Positions 61,686 to 64,000 of a stretch of DNA of 64,000 nt are shown piece after piece; position 1 is the first letter of the stretch; each line of letters opens with the position of its first letter. Source of the DNA: VBCG01 sp044226535 (GTDB lineage: Bacteria > Pseudomonadota > Gammaproteobacteria > Burkholderiales > Casimicrobiaceae); the NCBI GenBank assembly GCA_044226535.1, contig JBGAGT010000004.1, positions 62,001-126,000 on the forward strand, in the 5' to 3' direction. The position numbers and the translations under genes were made by a program. The notes beneath the pieces are model-generated. The model searched no databases. It was given only the letters and a program-made list of their open reading frames with translations, and was not told the DNA's origin.

Positions 61686-64000
61686 CACGGATTCCCGAAA
61701 GGCACGCGCGCCGCGAGGAAGTCGCGCCGGTCGGCCGGCACGCCAAGCCGCTCGAGGAGCTCCAGCGCGGCGCCATGCTCGCGCCCGCCGAACATGCCAT
61801 GGTAGTGGACGTGCAGCGGCGGCGCGGCGCGCCAGCGCGGCTCGATGGCGGCGTCGCGCGACAGGAGATGCAGCGGGACGTTGTAACGGTCGCCGTAGTG
61901 CACGACGCGCGCATCGCCGCCCCACATCGCCAGCGCCAGCGCGGCCTGGTTGCTGCCCCAGAACTCGCTGGCGGTGCGGCCCACCGCACCGGTCGAGGCG
62001 ACGATCTCGACGCCGCTGCCGCCGAAAGGGCGCAGGCCCTCGCGCACCGAGCGGTAGAAGAGCTCGGCCCAGCGGCCGAGCACGCCGCTCGCGCGGCGCG
62101 CGACGACGAGGCCGCCGTTGTAGGACGCGCGCACGCGCGCACCGTCGACGGTGGCGCGCATCCACGGCAGGCATTCGAGCTCGACGCCGGCGAGGGCGGC
62201 CAGCGCGCGCCAATAGGCCTCGAAGCGGTCGCCCGCGCCGGCGGTGGCGCTGCCCTTCTCGTCGACCGCGCGCGCGGCGACGTCGGCGTCGGGGAGCTCG
62301 GGCTCGCCGAGCCAGACGGTATCGCTGTCGAGCACGACGATGTAATCCGCGTCCACCGCCGCCTCGGCGTGCCGCGCCGCCGCCACGCGGTTCGCCGAGC
62401 CGTACGCGCTGCACTCGATGTTGAGCGGCTCGTCGACGTAGCCGACGTCGAGCTCGGCGAGCCGCGCGCGCGTCGCGGCGTCCACGCCGAGGCCGGGGCG
62501 CGGCGCATAGGCGAGGATGCGCGCGTCGCGATGCCGCCCCGCGAAGCTGCGGATGCTCTCGCACAGCAGCAGCGCCTGCTCGCGGATGGCGTTCTGCTCG
62601 ATGCACAGCACGAAGGCGGCGGTCGGGAAGGACGCGCGTGGGGACGCGCGTGGGGACGCAAGTGAGGACGCAAATGAGGACGCAAATGAGGACGCGGGCG
62701 GGGACGCGGCCCCCTGCGACGCGGCAGACGGCGACGCGGCGACAGCTGCCGGCGCGCCCCCGGTGCCGCCCAGCGCCACGAAGGCGCGATCCGGATCGGG
62801 CTTGGCGTCGCGCACGCAGCGCGCGAGTGCGCGGCGGTACATCGCCTCGACCGGCGCGGGGTCGGCGACGCCTGCCTCGACGAGGCGCGCGTGCAGCGTC
62901 GCGTCGTCGGCCTGCTGGTTGCGCAGGTCGGCGTCGAGGAAGGCGTCGACCTCGGCGGGCGCGCGCCCCGCCGACACCGCGACACCGAGGCGCGCCGCGA
63001 CGCGCGCCACCACGCCGCGCCAGTCGTCGAGGAGCTCGGGATAGCGCAGCCACAACGCGTCGCCGCCGCGCTCGTCGGCGAAGGCCTCGATGCGGGCCAT
63101 GTAGGCGAGCCACAGCGCCACCCCCTCCGCCGCGCCCATGTCGCCGCGCGCCTCCAGCGAGCGCGCCACCTCGAGCGGGCTGCGCACGGGGATCACGTAC
63201 GTCGGCCGGTAGCCTTGCATCGCCAGCGCGCGCTGCCACAGCGGCGCGATCAGCCCGATGCGCGGGTCCTTGATCAGGATCAGCGGGGCCTCGCCGTATT
63301 CGTCGCGCAACAGCGCACCGGCATCGGCCAGGAACTCGTCGACGATCCCGCCCTCGTCGGGCACCCGGAAATGCGGGCGATCCCATTCGCCGCCGAGCTG
63401 CCGCAACACGCGGATGTCGAGGTCGTTGACCGCCTCGGGCTCCCAGAAGCCCTTGGGATTGACGCCGAGCTTGGCGGGCATGACGCGCTCCGGCAGCGTC
63501 GCGCCGCAGAGGTTGAGCACGCGCGACAGCGCCGAGGTCCCGCTGCGGTGCATGCCCAGCACCACGAGGGCGTTGCGCTGCGCGGCCTCGCCACGCGCGG
63601 CGGCCGCCGTCGCAGCCACGCCGGCGGCTGCGGGATCGCGGCCGCCCGCCTCCGCCGCGGCCTCGCCTTCGCGCAGGCAGCGCGCGACGAGCGCCGCCAG
63701 CATCGCGACGGGCACGCGCCCGCCTTGCCCCGCGCGCAGGATGGCACGCATCAGCAGCACGTGGTTGTCGGGGTGCTGCGGCGCGAGCGGATTGCGCGCC
63801 TCCGGGTCGCCCGCGAGGGCGCGCGCCAGCAACGCGTCGGCGAATGCCTGCAGCGCGGGCTCCGGCGCCGCACCCGCGGGCGCAGGCGAGGCGGCTGGGG
63901 GCGCGGACGGCGCGTCCGCGGGCGCCGTGCGCTCGGCGAGGATCGCGTCCACGGCGACGGGCTCGGCCTGCGCCGATGCGCGAAACGCGAATCCCCAGGC
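61685..64000 (-). CDS. Large fusion: sulfotransferase-like domain plus glycosyltransferase-like domain (partial at window edge)
   Basis: The frame is open to the right edge, so the N-terminus is missing; at least 770 residues are seen. The first half has a sulfotransferase P-loop-like NALVVLGMHRSGTSALSRVL, KGFWEPEAVNDLD and LILIKDPRIGLIAPLW, VRSPLEVARSL. A Ser/Ala/Phe-rich repeat linker follows. The second half looks like a GT-A glycosyltransferase of family-8-like type: AFVLCIEQNAIREQ..., DYIVVLDSDTVWLGEPEL (DxD metal motif), ASYNGGLVVARR, GSNQAALALAMWGG. I infer one polypeptide that modifies a polysaccharide with sugar and sulfate. GTG at 63952 is a possible internal start, but coding sense continues upstream of it. 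Confidence 0.82.
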   Translation of the reverse strand, partial: AWGFAFRASAQAEPVAVDAILAERTAPADAPSAPPAASPAPAGAAPEPALQAFADALLARALAGDPEARNPLAPQHPDNHVLLMRAILRAGQGGRVPVAMLAALVARCLREGEAAAEAGGRDPAAAGVAATAAAARGEAAQRNALVVLGMHRSGTSALSRVLNLCGATLPERVMPAKLGVNPKGFWEPEAVNDLDIRVLRQLGGEWDRPHFRVPDEGGIVDEFLADAGALLRDEYGEAPLILIKDPRIGLIAPLWQRALAMQGYRPTYVIPVRSPLEVARSLEARGDMGAAEGVALWLAYMARIEAFADERGGDALWLRYPELLDDWRGVVARVAARLGVAVSAGRAPAEVDAFLDADLRNQQADDATLHARLVEAGVADPAPVEAMYRRALARCVRDAKPDPDRAFVALGGTGGAPAAVAASPSAASQGAASPPASSFASSFASSLASPRASPRASFPTAAFVLCIEQNAIREQALLLCESIRSFAGRHRDARILAYAPRPGLGVDAATRARLAELDVGYVDEPLNIECSAYGSANRVAAARHAEAAVDADYIVVLDSDTVWLGEPELPDADVAARAVDEKGSATAGAGDRFEAYWRALAALAGVELECLPWMRATVDGARVRASYNGGLVVARRASGVLGRWAELFYRSVREGLRPFGGSGVEIVASTGAVGRTASEFWGSNQAALALAMWGGDARVVHYGDRYNVPLHLLSRDAAIEPRWRAAPPLHVHYHGMFGGREHGAALELLERLGVPADRRDFLAARVPFGNP
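62631..62708. repeat. 12-base tandem repeats encoding the inter-domain linker
   Basis: About six units of GACGCnnGTGAG/GACGCGCGTGGG type run from 62631 to 62702, plus a partial one. On the coding strand they give repeats of four residues (ASSF, ASPR). They mark the flexible linker between the sulfotransferase-like and glycosyltransferase-like domains and are likely length-variable among strains. Confidence 0.85.

Noticed and set aside
62631..62708. Short regular repeats that could suggest a CRISPR array
   Set aside because: Units are 12 bases, contiguous without spacers, and lie in frame inside a coding sequence.

Overview
The window is high-GC DNA (roughly 70% by eye) with dense, often overlapping genes on both strands. 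Gene content points to a betaproteobacterium, probably Burkholderiales-like: a uvrB / tyrB-type aminotransferase neighbourhood, a patatin-adc-3-hydroxybutyrate dehydrogenase set, an IPTL-CTERM surface protein and fused cysNC. No phage, plasmid, integrase, transposase or CRISPR was found, so this reads as chromosome. The species cannot be named from this alone.

Layout. 1-3.1 kb: end of a peptide-type ABC solute-binding protein, then two paralogous exported proteins with SLH-like, YadA-head-like and peptidase-S74-like parts. 3.2-9.5 kb: an iron locus with piuC, a TonB siderophore receptor, and an ApbE / DUF4198 / DUF2271 / PepSY operon, each transcription unit preceded by a Fur-box-like site. 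9.6-12.4 kb: 3-hydroxybutyrate/acetoacetate metabolism. 12.5-17.8 kb: uvrB, an MsbA-like ABC exporter and tyrB. 17.9-18.2 kb: tRNA-Gly(GCC) and tRNA-Cys(GCA). 18.3-24.7 kb: small enzymes (GNAT, GFA, HAD, Gfo/Idh/MocA, methyltransferase) and several unassigned proteins. 24.7-31.5 kb: a nickel permease followed by ureABCEFGD, a self-contained urease production unit.

31.5-47.3 kb is the most unusual part. ispG is divergent from two tandem SorC-family sugar-phosphate regulators. Next come a large palindrome and a near-consensus sigma70 promoter, then a rightward run of a DXR-like (DRL) SAF-domain reductase, E1-alpha, E1-beta and E2 of a 2-oxoacid dehydrogenase complex, an AfuABC/FbpABC-type ABC importer, a metallo-beta-lactamase-fold hydrolase and a SurE phosphatase. 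I suggest, as inference only, a sugar-phosphate or MEP-pathway-related uptake and catabolic system.

47.3-58 kb: a phospholipase-D-type lipoprotein, topoisomerase IB, an hsp20-lon heat-shock pair, a histidine kinase, two Crp-like regulators, small proteins, a degraded second lon 3' end and a glycine-rich IPTL-CTERM protein. 58.2-64 kb: cysD-cysNC (PAPS synthesis) convergent with two sulfotransferase-domain genes, one fused to a glycosyltransferase-like domain and running off the right edge. Dispersed hairpin repeats with CCCCGC/GCGGGG stems occur after tyrB and after cysNC.
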